Counted from the first letter of the stretch, positions 32,920 through 41,473 are shown. The stretch: 64,000 nucleotides of DNA from Spartobacteria bacterium UBA695 (GCA_002298145.1 DBMP01000008.1:62001-126000), one strand, 5' to 3'. Numbers and translations are program-made. The notes: generated from the letters alone by a model not told the origin.

Positions 32920-33906
32920 ATGCCTGTCTGGCTCAATAATCTCCTTCTTCTTGCCGGTTGCGGCGTGCTGGTGGCGCTGGTCCGGGGATTCCTGTTCACG
33001 GAACGCTCGCACCGGGCTCTGAACCGCTTGCGGCGCGACCGCGTGGGCCTTCTCTGCGCGGCGATGGTGGTGCTTTTCCTGCTGGCGGGGCTTGCGGACT
33101 GCGTACTCGTCAACCCGCGCCAGAGCGTGCTGGATTACGCCTTCCGTAACGTGCCGCGCGAAGAAGGCTACAGCGCACCCCTCGCCCGGACGACCTACAG
33201 CGAACGAGGGGCCAAGCCGCTGCGGGGCTGGCACCTCATGGGGACCGATTTGCTCGGCAAGGACGTGCTGCTCCAGACGCTCAAGGGATGCCGGACGGCG
33301 CTCATCATCGGCGGCCTGACCAGCGCGATCTACCTGCCGCTGGGGACGCTCCTGGGCATCCTAGGCGGGTATTTCCGGGGCTGGGTGGATGACGCAGTGC
33401 AGTATCTTTTCAGCACCATGGCGTCGATCCCGGGCATTCTGCTTCTTGTGGCGGTCATGATGACGCTCGGCAAGGGGCTCGACCGAATGGCCATCGCCTT
33501 GAGCCTCACGGCGTGGATCGGGCTCTGCCGCCTGGTGCGCGGCGAGACGTTCCGGCAAGCGGCCAAGCCCTACGTGGACGCGGCGCGGGCGCTGGGGCAG
33601 AGCCAGTCCAAGATTATCCTGCGGCACATCCTGCCCAACGTGATGCACCTCGTCATCATCAACGCGATTCTCGGCTTTTCCGGCCTGGTGCTGACGGAGA
33701 CGATTCTGAGCTACCTGGGCGTCGGCGCTCCGGTGGGTACGGCGAGCTGGGGAACGATGATCGACACCGCGCGCATGGAGCTCAGCCGCGAACCGGCAGT
33801 CTGGTGGCCGCTCGCCTCGGCCAGCATCACGCTGTTCATGCTGGTGCTTTCGCTCAACCTGCTGGGCGACTCGCTGCGCCGGGCGTTCGACCCGAAGGCA
33901 GCTTAA
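32920..33906 (+). CDS. Oligopeptide-type ABC transporter permease, DppC-like
   Basis: The second permease (328 residues). It begins with a short membrane segment and a charged stretch (RSHRALNRLRRDRVGLLCAAMVVLF), as in DppC/OppC proteins. GTDLLGKDVLLQTLKGCRTALIIG is the family signature, and the coupling loop is YVDAARALGQSQSKIILRHILPN. It contacts DppB-like and two ATPases that are not encoded here. The gene is followed by a compound palindromic element instead of the expected ATPase genes. Confidence 0.9.
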   Translation: MPVWLNNLLLLAGCGVLVALVRGFLFTERSHRALNRLRRDRVGLLCAAMVVLFLLAGLADCVLVNPRQSVLDYAFRNVPREEGYSAPLARTTYSERGAKPLRGWHLMGTDLLGKDVLLQTLKGCRTALIIGGLTSAIYLPLGTLLGILGGYFRGWVDDAVQYLFSTMASIPGILLLVAVMMTLGKGLDRMAIALSLTAWIGLCRLVRGETFRQAAKPYVDAARALGQSQSKIILRHILPNVMHLVIINAILGFSGLVLTETILSYLGVGAPVGTASWGTMIDTARMELSREPAVWWPLASASITLFMLVLSLNLLGDSLRRAFDPKAA

Positions 33907-33929
33907 AAATATACAGAACTCCTCAACTC

Positions 33930-34050
33930 CTCGTTCCCAATCTCCAGATTGGGAACGTCCTCTGTCTGCGAATCTCTGAGTCGTTCCATCCGGCTATGGA
34001 ATCAGAGATTCCCAGACACCGACGTTACGAATCTGGAGATTCGTAACGAG
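33930..34050. repeat. Compound palindromic element (three hairpins)
   Basis: Three consecutive hairpins in 121 bp. The outer two are perfect 26-base palindromes with 12-bp arms and a 2-base loop: CGTTCCCAATCT/AGATTGGGAACG (33932-33957) and CGTTACGAATCT/AGATTCGTAACG (34023-34048). Between them lies a longer, broken stem (GAATCTCTGA/TCAGAGATTC, then TTCCAT/ATGGAA inside and TGTCTG/CAGACA outside, 33963-34018). The ends CTCGTT and AACGAG are inverted copies. It sits between convergent dppC-like and lpxK stops. Confidence 0.8.
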
Positions 34051-34059
34051 GGAAAACTC

Positions 34060-34090
34060 GCCGCAAAAAAGCGCAAAGGGTGCAAAAGGA
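34060..34090. repeat. GCAAAAAAGCGCAAAG-type repeat fragment
   Basis: Short run of GCGCAAA/GTGCAAAA units (GCCGCAAAAAAGCGCAAAGG) just before the lpxK stop, related to the larger hairpins at 37282-37359 and 38364-38463. Confidence 0.5.
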
Positions 34091-34100
34091 AACGCCCGCT

Positions 34101-35291
34101 CTAGTAAAACCGCTCCGGGGCCATCATCGGCAGCGGATTGCAGATGCGCTCGACGCATTCCTGCCAGTTGGCGTGGCCGGTCAAAATTTCGATCTCCACC
34201 CGCAGGAAGTAGACGGGCAATTCCAGGTCATTCAACTTGGGAAACCGCACACAGTCTTTTTCCGTGGTGAGGATGGCGTCGAGGTCGCGGTTGACGCAGC
34301 GGCGAATAAAGCCCGCGATGTCTTTTTCGGAAAAACGGTGGTGATCGGCAAAGTGCCGCGACAGCTCAATCTTCGCGCCAAGTTTCCGCAGGCCGTCCTC
34401 AAAGCTCTCGGGCCGCGCGATAGCGGAAAGCGCGCCGACGTAGCGGCCCTTGAGGTAGGAAAGCGGCTGGCGCTCGCCGGTAAAAACATTCTCCAGATAG
34501 CGCGGGCTATGGGTGCACTCGACGATCTGCGCGGTGCGGTTGTAGCGCCGGATGCGTTCGATCAGCGCGCTATTGTCGGCCCCGGGAACGCACTTGGTAA
34601 CGAAAATAAACGAGGCGCGGCGAAGGTTCTCGGGCGGTTCGCGCAACGTGCCGCGCGGGAGGAGGAATTCGTTACCAAAAGGGGCCTGGCTATCAACGAG
34701 CACGACGTCGAGGCGGTGTTTCAGGCGCAGATATTGCAGGCCGTCGTCGAGGAGCAGCGTGTCGCAGCCCATTTTCTCGATGGCGTAGATGCCGCTCTTC
34801 ACGCGGTCGCGGTCAACCAGGACGATGACATCCCGGAGGTTGCTGGCGAGCATGTAGGGCTCGTCCCCGGCGAGCTGCGAATCCAGCAGGAGCGATTTCC
34901 CGTCCGAGACAATGCGCGGGACGAATTCCTGCTTCGGCCCGAGCCTATTGACGATCCGTTTCAAGAGCGGCGGTTTTTTGCTCTTGTAGCCGCGGCTCAG
35001 GATGGCCACGCGCCGCCCGCCCGATTGCAAGGCGCGCGCGAATTTCTCGACCACGGGCGTCTTGCCGGTTCCGCCGACGGTCAGATTGCCGATGGAGACA
35101 ACCAGGCAGCCGAGCGCCCGTTCGCGCATCACGCGGTTGCGGTAAAGCTTGAGGCGCGCCTGGACGATGCCGCGAAAAACGCCCGAAAGAATCCAGAGCA
35201 CGGCCCGCAAGATCGCCGCCCGTTTCCCAAAACGGTTCCCGAGGATGACCTCGATTACGAACTGTTCAAACTCGTCTAGCCAGCGGCGCAC
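34101..35291 (-). CDS. lpxK: Tetraacyldisaccharide 4'-kinase
   Basis: Phosphorylates the 4' position of the lipid A disaccharide at the inner membrane, a late step of LPS synthesis. An N-terminal hydrophobic stretch ([17 protein letters not shown]) is followed by the P-loop VGGTGKTP and [12 protein letters not shown], then the DD motif in [10 protein letters not shown] and the C-terminal [11 protein letters not shown]. The GTG start gives 396 residues, somewhat longer than E. coli LpxK (328), but the [11 protein letters not shown] extension looks native. It lies 28 bp after thrB in a two-gene unit. Its presence shows an LPS-bearing outer membrane. Confidence 0.92.
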   Translation of the reverse strand: MRRWLDEFEQFVIEVILGNRFGKRAAILRAVLWILSGVFRGIVQARLKLYRNRVMRERALGCLVVSIGNLTVGGTGKTPVVEKFARALQSGGRRVAILSRGYKSKKPPLLKRIVNRLGPKQEFVPRIVSDGKSLLLDSQLAGDEPYMLASNLRDVIVLVDRDRVKSGIYAIEKMGCDTLLLDDGLQYLRLKHRLDVVLVDSQAPFGNEFLLPRGTLREPPENLRRASFIFVTKCVPGADNSALIERIRRYNRTAQIVECTHSPRYLENVFTGERQPLSYLKGRYVGALSAIARPESFEDGLRKLGAKIELSRHFADHHRFSEKDIAGFIRRCVNRDLDAILTTEKDCVRFPKLNDLELPVYFLRVEIEILTGHANWQECVERICNPLPMMAPERFY

Positions 35292-35319
35292 GGGACTATT
35301 TTACCAAAGAAACGAAATT

Positions 35320-36165
35320 TTACGATTTAACCTTTTTGACCCCCTGTTTGTCCGTGGTGGTGATCACGGTGCGGGCGTCAATGCCGGAGGCTTCCCGCAT
35401 GGCGGCGGCGACTTTTTCCGGGTTCTCCAGGGTAACGCACGCGATGGCTGAGCCCGAGCCGCTCAGGAAACCGCCAAGGGCCCCGGCTTTTTCGCCTGCG
35501 CGGATGACATCGGGCATAAACGGCATGAGCGGCTGACGGAAGGGCTGGTGAAGGTAGTCCTCGAACGCGCCGCGCAGGGCTTCGTACTGCCCGGAGGCGA
35601 AAGCGGCAGTGATGCGGGCGGCGTTCCCGGCGGAGGCGGCGGCCAAGGCGTGCTTCATCTCGGAAGGCAGGACGCGGCGGGCGTCGTCGGTGAGGATTTC
35701 GAATTCGGGAATGAGGAGAACGAAGGAGAGATCGGGGGAAACGTCAAACGAGATGCAGCCATCCATGCTGGCCACGGTGAAGCCGCCGAATTCGCCCGGA
35801 GCGGCGTTGTCGGGGTGGCCTTCCAGCTCGCTACACAAAACGAAGAGTTCCTCGCGGTCGAGGGGGCCGTCGGCCAGTTCATTGAGCCCGTGCAGGACGC
35901 CGAGGCGCACCGTCACGCTGCTGCCCAGCCCGCGCGATTGCGGAACGTCGCCGCCGATGGCCCAGTCGAACGCAAAGGGACGTATTTCAGCGGCTTCGAA
36001 GAAGCGGCTCCCGGCCTTGGCGACCATGGCGGGAAGGGCTTTCCTCGGCTGGCCACGGCTCACCGTCACACGGTTGTAAATCTTCAAGGCAACCCCGAGG
36101 CAATCGTAGCCAGGGCCGAGATTTGCAGAGGTGGCGGGAACGCGGTGGGTAACGGACTTCAACAT
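35320..36165 (-). CDS. thrB: Homoserine kinase
   Basis: GHMP-family kinase making O-phosphohomoserine for threonine synthesis. The N-terminal VPATSANLGPGYDCLGVAL is the family opening and PQSRGLGSSVT is the ATP-binding GHMP motif. EGHPDNAAPGEFGG and the C-terminal GGFLSGSGSAIA are typical ThrB. I start at MLKSVTH; the 15-residue extension upstream looks non-native. Length 281 residues, normal. It is upstream of lpxK and divergent from the 36.3-kb gene. Confidence 0.92.
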   Translation of the reverse strand: MLKSVTHRVPATSANLGPGYDCLGVALKIYNRVTVSRGQPRKALPAMVAKAGSRFFEAAEIRPFAFDWAIGGDVPQSRGLGSSVTVRLGVLHGLNELADGPLDREELFVLCSELEGHPDNAAPGEFGGFTVASMDGCISFDVSPDLSFVLLIPEFEILTDDARRVLPSEMKHALAAASAGNAARITAAFASGQYEALRGAFEDYLHQPFRQPLMPFMPDVIRAGEKAGALGGFLSGSGSAIACVTLENPEKVAAAMREASGIDARTVITTTDKQGVKKVKS

Positions 36166-36299
36166 AGAGGCGGGTAGAGGAAAAACGGGAAACCGTAAAT
36201 AAAGCGGCAAAAAGCACCCCGTGGGAAGCAGGAAGTGAGAATGTGGAGCGATTCCTTGACAGCGCGCCCGGCATCAGCCGCAATACGGGGCACGTTCTC

Positions 36300-37238
36300 A
36301 TGAAATTCCCCACCCTCGACTGGTCCAAGATTAAGACGTTTTCGCTCTCCGAGCGCCCCAATAAAGTGAGCCTGGAAGATTTCGCCACCCCTCACGCGGC
36401 GGGAGCGAGCTTTGCCGAGTTTGTGGAGCATCTCCCCCGGTTCCTGGGGGCGAAGGACCTTCTTCATGTCGTCGACGCCATCGCCAACGCCGTGCGCGGC
36501 GGGAAAACAGTGCTCCTCATGATGGGGGCGCACTCGATCAAATGCGGATTGAACCCGATTCTGGTGGACGCGATGCGCTCGGGCATTGTCAGCGCGGTGG
36601 CCTTCAATGGCGCGGCGGCGATTCACGATTTCGAGACGGCTTTCCAGGGGGAAACGAGCGAGGACGTGCAGCGCGGGCTGGACGACGGGACTTTCGGCAT
36701 GGCCGACGAGACCGGGCGGCTCATGAACGCGGCCTATGCCCGAGGCGTGGAAGCCGGGCTCGGCGCGGGCGAGGCGCTCGGGGTGATGATGGGCGAATTC
36801 CCGCAGCGCCGTTTCAGCATTTTGCGCACGGGGGCGGAACTCGGGATTCCCGTGACGGTCCACATGGCCATCGGAACGGACATCATCCACCAACACCCGA
36901 CCGCCGACGGCGCGGTGCTCGGCGCGGCGACGTACCGCGATTTCCAGAAATTCGCAGGGGTAGTCTCGACGCTGGAAGGCGGCGTAGTCCTCAACGTCGG
37001 CAGCGCAGTGATCATGCCGGAGGTGTTCCTAAAGGCGCTCACCGTGGCGCGAAACCTCGGGAGCCCGATCCGCGAATTCACGACCGCCACCTTCGACATG
37101 ATCCGGCAATACCGGCCCTCGGAAAACGTCATGCGCCGCCCCACGCACCTGGGCGGCAAGGGGTACTACATCGTGGGGCACCACGAGATTAATATCCCGC
37201 TCCTCTTCGCGGCAGTGAAGGAGCGGCTGGGGAAATAG
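36300..37238 (+). CDS. Conserved protein, possibly deoxyhypusine-synthase-like
   Basis: A 312-residue soluble protein without signal peptide. I do not recognise it with certainty. Its central part (LLMMGAHSIKCGLNPILVDAM, AVAFNGAAAIHDFETAFQG, VTVHMAIGTDIIHQHP, GGVVLNVGSAVIMPEVFLKAL) alternates strands and Gly-rich turns in a Rossmann-like order. It recalls the deoxyhypusine/homospermidine-synthase family, where a conserved GA..HD motif lies in a similar place. Bacterial homologues would not modify eIF5A and may act on polyamines or another substrate. I start at MKFPTLDW rather than an upstream GTG. It is divergent from thrB with a 134-bp gap. Confidence 0.55.
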   Translation: MKFPTLDWSKIKTFSLSERPNKVSLEDFATPHAAGASFAEFVEHLPRFLGAKDLLHVVDAIANAVRGGKTVLLMMGAHSIKCGLNPILVDAMRSGIVSAVAFNGAAAIHDFETAFQGETSEDVQRGLDDGTFGMADETGRLMNAAYARGVEAGLGAGEALGVMMGEFPQRRFSILRTGAELGIPVTVHMAIGTDIIHQHPTADGAVLGAATYRDFQKFAGVVSTLEGGVVLNVGSAVIMPEVFLKALTVARNLGSPIREFTTATFDMIRQYRPSENVMRRPTHLGGKGYYIVGHHEINIPLLFAAVKERLGK

Positions 37239-37245
37239 GACGGTA

Positions 37246-37271
37246 CGTTGCCCGAGTCCAACTCGGGAACG
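37246..37271. repeat. Palindromic repeat, same family as 33930-34050
   Basis: CGTTgCCCGAGT-CCA-ACTCGGGAACG: 11 paired bases on each side with one bulged G, total 26 bases, as in the outer hairpins near 34 kb. Starts 8 bp after the stop of the preceding gene. Confidence 0.65.
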
Positions 37272-37281
37272 AGGAAAAAGG

Positions 37282-37359
37282 CTCACGCAAAGGCGCAAAG
37301 GCGCAAAGAGGGGAAACGCTTGCCTTTGTCTTTTTTGCGCCTTTGCGGCTTTGCGTGAG
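37282..37359. repeat. Long hairpin built of CGCAAAGG units
   Basis: Two 26-base arms pair with a single mismatch: 37282-37307 (CTCACGCAAAGGCGCAAAGG...) and 37334-37359 (...CTTTGCGTGAG), loop 26 bases. Each arm is itself made of 9-base GCAAAGGC units. It could act as a transcription terminator in both directions, or be a mobile-repeat remnant. The rest of the 37239-37540 gap holds nothing else recognisable. Confidence 0.75.
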
Positions 37360-37540
37360 AATAAAATCCCCCTTTTCAATTCTGCGTGAAGCCCCCGCCG
37401 CGAAATCGCGCCCTCAAGCGCCTTGCAATCCGCTGAAACCAGGTGATGGTGCTGCGGGGTGTGTGTGTTTCAGGAAGGCGGAGCCGAGGTGAATTTCGTT
37501 GATCTTCTTCACCGGAGTGATAAATAATTTTCCAATAAAT

Positions 37541-38341
37541 ATGAATGATTCTAATAATGGCCCGAAATTCATCATCAAGACCCGGGAGGACCGGATCGGA
37601 ACGCTCCAGTTCAACAATGACGCCAAGCTCAATGCGCTGAACCACGAGATGATGCAGGAGTTCGTTCAAGGGCTCCTGGATTTGGAAAAAGAGGGCGTGC
37701 TCGTGATCATCATTCGCGCTCGCTCGGGCGCCCGCATCTGGTCGGCGGGCCACGACATCAAAGAACTCCCGGAACCCCGGCGCGATCCACTTTCCTACGG
37801 CGAGGGCCTGGAGACGCTGCTGCGGCATGTCCAGGACTGCCTGGTCCTGGTCATCGCCATGGTGGAAGGCTCCGTCTGGGGCGGCGCTTGCGATCTTTGC
37901 TGCTCGTGCGACATGGTGATCGCCGCCGAGGGGGTGACCTTCGCGATGACTCCGGCAAAAATCGGCATTCCCTACAACGCCTCTGGGCTGATCCACTTCG
38001 TCAACCACGTCGGCGTGAACAAGGCCAAAGAGATGTTCTTCACCGCACAGCCGATCCCGGCGGTCGAAGCGGTGAGCAACGGCTTCATCAACCACGTGGT
38101 CCCGGTGGCGGATTTGGAAAAATTCACCTACCACCTCGCCGAGACCATCGCCTCCAATGCCCCTCTGGCCATTCGGGCAATTAAGAAGCAGTTCCGGCTC
38201 TTGACGAAGGGAACGCTAATCGACGCCGAAACCGCCGAGAAGATCCAATCCATCCGCCGGGAAGTCTACGATAGCGCCGACTACGGCGAGGGAATTCAGG
38301 CCTTCAAAGAAAAGCGGAAACCGCATTTCCAAGGGCGCTAA
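37541..38341 (+). CDS. scpB: Methylmalonyl-CoA decarboxylase (enoyl-CoA hydratase superfamily)
   Basis: Converts methylmalonyl-CoA to propionyl-CoA; crotonase fold. The 266-residue product is unusually close to E. coli ScpB (YgfG) at the active-site segments WSAGHDIKELP, MVEGSVWGGACDLCCSCDMVIAA, FAMTPAKIGIPYNASG and FTAQPIPAVEAVSNGFINHVV, where an ordinary enoyl-CoA hydratase would have a pair of catalytic Glu. I start at MNDSNNG, since the upstream frame codes an implausible IFFTGVINN. The leader region contains the repeats above. No mutase or transferase partners lie beside it. Confidence 0.85.
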   Translation: MNDSNNGPKFIIKTREDRIGTLQFNNDAKLNALNHEMMQEFVQGLLDLEKEGVLVIIIRARSGARIWSAGHDIKELPEPRRDPLSYGEGLETLLRHVQDCLVLVIAMVEGSVWGGACDLCCSCDMVIAAEGVTFAMTPAKIGIPYNASGLIHFVNHVGVNKAKEMFFTAQPIPAVEAVSNGFINHVVPVADLEKFTYHLAETIASNAPLAIRAIKKQFRLLTKGTLIDAETAEKIQSIRREVYDSADYGEGIQAFKEKRKPHFQGR

Positions 38342-38363
38342 ACCCACAAAACCGCAAATGGAA

Positions 38364-38463
38364 TAGCCGCAAAAAGGCGCAAGAGGCGCAAGAGGCGCAA
38401 AAATGGAGCACTACGACCACAAAATGTCGGCGCACCTCTTCCCCTTTGAGCTTTTTGCGGCTA
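38364..38463. repeat. Inverted repeat between convergent scpB and nagZ
   Basis: Arms TAGCCGCAAAAAG (38364-38376) and CTTTTTGCGGCTA (38451-38463) are perfect 13-bp inverted copies. Between them are three direct GGCGCAAGA/A units. Its site between two convergent stops suits a bidirectional terminator. Confidence 0.65.
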
Positions 38464-38473
38464 ACCCTTCGGT

Positions 38474-39580
38474 TTAATACGTCTCCACGGGCGAGCGTTT
38501 GCCGTTTTCCGGGCTGCGCTCGCGGGCTTTTTCCTCACCGAGGGTGTCAACGCGCAGTTGCCAGACCTCGGCATCGCGGCGTTTGAATTCCTCTTCGCTG
38601 AATGGGTCCGGCGGCACGAGCTTTTTCTTGAATTCGTGGACGCTCTCCAGAGCCCGGTCGAGCGCGGCGGCGGGAAGATGATCCAGGATGCGCCAGGCAT
38701 CCTCGACGCACTGGATGCGGTGGCAGATCATCGCGAGATCGTTACCCGAGGTGATGGCCAGCCGGATGGTCTCATCCAGGCCGTAGTGATTGAGGATCGC
38801 CCCCATGTCGAGGTCGTCGGTCATGACGAGGCGCTTGAAGCCGAATTCCTTTTTCAGCAAGCCGGTGATGACGGCCTCTGAGAGCGATGTGGGCGTGTGG
38901 CTCGGGTCGAGCGCCGGGTAGAAGGCGTGGCAGATCATCATCGAATCGAGCTGGTCGGCGGTGATGAAGTGCCGGAAGACGGCTAGTTCAGCCGCGTCGA
39001 GCTCAGCCCGGGTGCGCTTGACTTCCGGCAGCTCATGGTGGGCGTCGATGGTGGCGCAGGTGTAGCCGGGGAAATGTTTGCCGCAGGAGGCGATGCCTTC
39101 CTCGCGCAGACCGTCGTTGAACTGCCCGGCGAGGTGGATGACCTGGTCCACGGTTTTGCCGTAACAGCGGCCCCGCAGGGAATTGTCGGCCTCGTCGTCG
39201 AAGGAAATATCAAGGACGGGACAGAGGTCCAGGTTAAAGCCGAAGAGGCGCAGGAGCCGCCCGGTGATGTGGCCGTGGCGGGCGACCAGCTCGGGGTCCC
39301 CTTTGTCGCGAAGCTGCTGGGCGTTGGGCGGCTCGTTGCCGATCTCGCGCAGACGGGAAACGCGGCCCCCCTCCTGGTCGATGGTAATGATCGGCTCCAC
39401 GGAAGAAAGATCGCGTAAATCGTCGATCAACTTGCGAAGTTGCAAAGCCGATTTAATGTTTCGCCCAAACAAGATGTAACCGCCCGGCTGGACGCGACGA
39501 AAGACCGCCGCGCTCGCGCTGTCCAGTTCGGGGCCGGGGACGCCCGAGAGCAAGAGTTGACCTATTTTTGTCCGTTCCAT
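38474..39580 (-). CDS. nagZ: Beta-N-acetylhexosaminidase, GH3
   Basis: Removes GlcNAc from muropeptides or from GlcNAc-MurNAc chains in cell-wall recycling. GH3 landmarks: GGYILFGRNI, ITIDQEGGRVSRL near residue 66, CGKHFPGY with DAHHELP (the NagZ-specific His/Asp pair acting as acid/base), and nucleophile Asp in VMTDDLDMGAI. Length 368 residues versus about 340 in E. coli; the extra is a C-terminal tail. No signal peptide, so cytoplasmic as in Gram-negatives. It is divergent from namZ, with only 34 bp between the start codons. Confidence 0.9.
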   Translation of the reverse strand: MERTKIGQLLLSGVPGPELDSASAAVFRRVQPGGYILFGRNIKSALQLRKLIDDLRDLSSVEPIITIDQEGGRVSRLREIGNEPPNAQQLRDKGDPELVARHGHITGRLLRLFGFNLDLCPVLDISFDDEADNSLRGRCYGKTVDQVIHLAGQFNDGLREEGIASCGKHFPGYTCATIDAHHELPEVKRTRAELDAAELAVFRHFITADQLDSMMICHAFYPALDPSHTPTSLSEAVITGLLKKEFGFKRLVMTDDLDMGAILNHYGLDETIRLAITSGNDLAMICHRIQCVEDAWRILDHLPAAALDRALESVHEFKKKLVPPDPFSEEEFKRRDAEVWQLRVDTLGEEKARERSPENGKRSPVETY

Positions 39581-39614
39581 ACGATAAAAAGAATTCCCCC
39601 CAAGCTAAATTTTT
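39581..39614. promoter_or_regulatory. Very short divergent promoter region, nagZ/namZ
   Basis: Only 34 bp separate the two start codons, so the promoters must overlap or lie within the opposite genes. It contains AT-rich gataaaaagaatt and gctaaattttt. Confidence 0.4.
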
Positions 39615-40847
39615 ATGTTCCGCATTCAATCGAAATTCCGTCCGTTTTTCCCCGTTTTGCTGGCCGCCTTTTGTTGCGGCCTGCTCGCCACGGGGAGCCG
39701 GGCCCAGGCCGAGCGGGTTGAGCTCGGCATTGATGTCCTCAAGCAGCACGAATTTTCCATCCTCCAGGGGAAACGCGTGGGGCTGGTGACCAACCACACG
39801 GGAATCGACTCCGAAGGGGCAAAAACGCGGGTCGTTCTTTCGCGGGCCCCCGGGGTAAAGCTCGTGGCGCTCTACGCACCCGAGCACGGGCTGGACGGCG
39901 TGGTCGGGGCGGGCAAATACGTCTCGGCCCAGAAGGACCGCGTCACGGGGCTGCCGTGCTATTCGCTCTACGGCCCGACGCGCAAGCCCTCCCCCGCGAT
40001 GCTCAAGGGGGTCGATGTCCTGGTCTACGACATGCAGGACATCGGGAGCCGCTCCTACACGTATATTTCCACGATGGCCAAATGCATGGAGGCGGCGGCG
40101 GAAGCCGGGATCCCCTTCATCGTGCTCGACCGCCCGAATCCGCTCGGCGGGTTGCGGGTAGAGGGGCCGCCCATGGAGGAGCGCTGGATTTCTTTCGTCG
40201 GCCAGCTCCCGGTGCCCTACATCCACGGCATGACGGCGGGCGAACTGGCCCAGATGGCCAACGGCAAGGGCTGGGTGCAGCCGAAGTGCAACCTGACCGT
40301 CATTAAAATGCACAACTGGCAGCGCTCCATGACCTGGGGCGACACCGGACTGCGCTGGATCGCCACTTCGCCAAACATCCCCTACGCCAGCTCCCCCTTC
40401 TACTACGCAGCGACGGGCCTCGCCGGGGAGATCCAGGGCATCGAAACGGGGTGCGGCGGGCCGGAGCCCTTCCAGGTGGCGGCCTGCAAATGGACCAGCG
40501 CCGGGCAGTTTACGTCCTACATGAATTCCTGCAATCTGCCGGGCGTGCGCTTCACGGAGTATGCCAAGGGCGGTTTCCAGGGCTCCAAGCTCTCGATCGA
40601 CCCGAAGGCCGAGGCGGATATCTGCTCCATCGGGGTCTACATCCTGGCGGCAGCACAGAAAGCGACCAGCCGGAGCATTTTCACCGGGCCGGATTCGCAC
40701 TATGACCTTTTCTACAAATGCTACGGGAGCAATTCGATCCGCTCGCAGATCGAGCGCGGCGTGCCCCCCTCGCGGATCGTGGCCAGCTGGGCACCGTACA
40801 ACCAGCGCTTCATCTCAGAGCGTCGGCCGTATCTGATTTATCCCTAG
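39615..40847 (+). CDS. namZ: Exported exo-beta-N-acetylmuramidase (DUF1343, GH171)
   Basis: A 410-residue member of the DUF1343 family, whose Bacillus subtilis member NamZ removes MurNAc from the non-reducing end of peptidoglycan chains. The signal peptide (FFPVLLAAFCCGLLATGSRAQA) is followed by ELGIDVLKQ, VGLVTNHTGID, YAPEHGLDG, VLVYDMQDIGSRSYTYISTM and LDRPNPLGG, all conserved in the family. It is beside nagZ, its functional partner in muramic acid recycling, and is exported whereas NagZ is cytoplasmic. Two downstream genes (nadD, rsfS) follow on the same strand after 68 bp. Confidence 0.88.
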   Translation: MFRIQSKFRPFFPVLLAAFCCGLLATGSRAQAERVELGIDVLKQHEFSILQGKRVGLVTNHTGIDSEGAKTRVVLSRAPGVKLVALYAPEHGLDGVVGAGKYVSAQKDRVTGLPCYSLYGPTRKPSPAMLKGVDVLVYDMQDIGSRSYTYISTMAKCMEAAAEAGIPFIVLDRPNPLGGLRVEGPPMEERWISFVGQLPVPYIHGMTAGELAQMANGKGWVQPKCNLTVIKMHNWQRSMTWGDTGLRWIATSPNIPYASSPFYYAATGLAGEIQGIETGCGGPEPFQVAACKWTSAGQFTSYMNSCNLPGVRFTEYAKGGFQGSKLSIDPKAEADICSIGVYILAAAQKATSRSIFTGPDSHYDLFYKCYGSNSIRSQIERGVPPSRIVASWAPYNQRFISERRPYLIYP

Positions 40848-40915
40848 TTAACCGCCGGAATTTCCAGGCTGGCGCGACGGGCTGCGATGGCGTACATTGC
40901 GGCCCGTAACGTTTT

Positions 40916-41473
40916 ATGAAGCTAGGTTTTTACGGAGGCACCTTCGACCCGATTCACCACGGCCATCTCATCATGGCCCGAGAGGCTGTGGAAAAGCTGT
41001 GCCTGGACCGGCTTTTCTTCATCCCCAACGCCGTGTCGCCGCATAAAACCCAGACCCGCCCGGCCCCGGACTCGCTGCGGGCGGAGATGGTCCGCTCGGC
41101 CATCGAAAACGAGCCCCGCTTCGACCTGGAGGAGATGGAGCTCAACCGCGTGGGGGTCTCCTACACGATCGACACGGTCGTCGAACTGCGGGAGCGCTAC
41201 GGCACGAAGGCGAAGTTTTTCTACATGGTGGGCGAGGACAACCTACCCGCCCTTTCCACCTGGCGGCGCTTTGATGAGCTCAAACAGATGGTGACCTTCG
41301 TGGTGCTCTGCCGCAGCGAGAGCGCTACCTCCTACCCGTACCAGACGCTACACAGGCGGATCGACATTTCGTCGACGGAAATTCGCAAGCGGATTGCCAA
41401 CGGGCAATCGATCCGCTATTTGGTGCCGGACAAAGTCCACGATTTGATTATAAGTAACGACCTTTACCGATGA
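40916..41473 (+). CDS. nadD: Nicotinate-nucleotide adenylyltransferase
   Basis: Adenylates nicotinate mononucleotide to deamido-NAD, the penultimate step of NAD synthesis. The nucleotidyltransferase signature GGTFDPIHHGHL is at the N-terminus; FFIPNAVSPHKT, SYTIDTVVEL and the C-terminal ISSTEIRKRI motif follow. The length, 185 residues, is at the short end of the family range. The gene ends with ATGA overlapping rsfS by 4 bases, the common nadD-rsfS arrangement. Confidence 0.94.
   Translation: MKLGFYGGTFDPIHHGHLIMAREAVEKLCLDRLFFIPNAVSPHKTQTRPAPDSLRAEMVRSAIENEPRFDLEEMELNRVGVSYTIDTVVELRERYGTKAKFFYMVGEDNLPALSTWRRFDELKQMVTFVVLCRSESATSYPYQTLHRRIDISSTEIRKRIANGQSIRYLVPDKVHDLIISNDLYR

Noticed and set aside
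36256..36286. TTGACA followed by CAATAC as a promoter for the 36.3-kb gene
   Set aside because: The -35 is perfect, but the -10 candidate matches TATAAT poorly and the start would leave a very short leader; too weak to list.
37282..37359. Direct GCAAAGGC units taken as a CRISPR array
   Set aside because: Units are about 9 bases with no spacers and form an inverted repeat; no cas genes are near.
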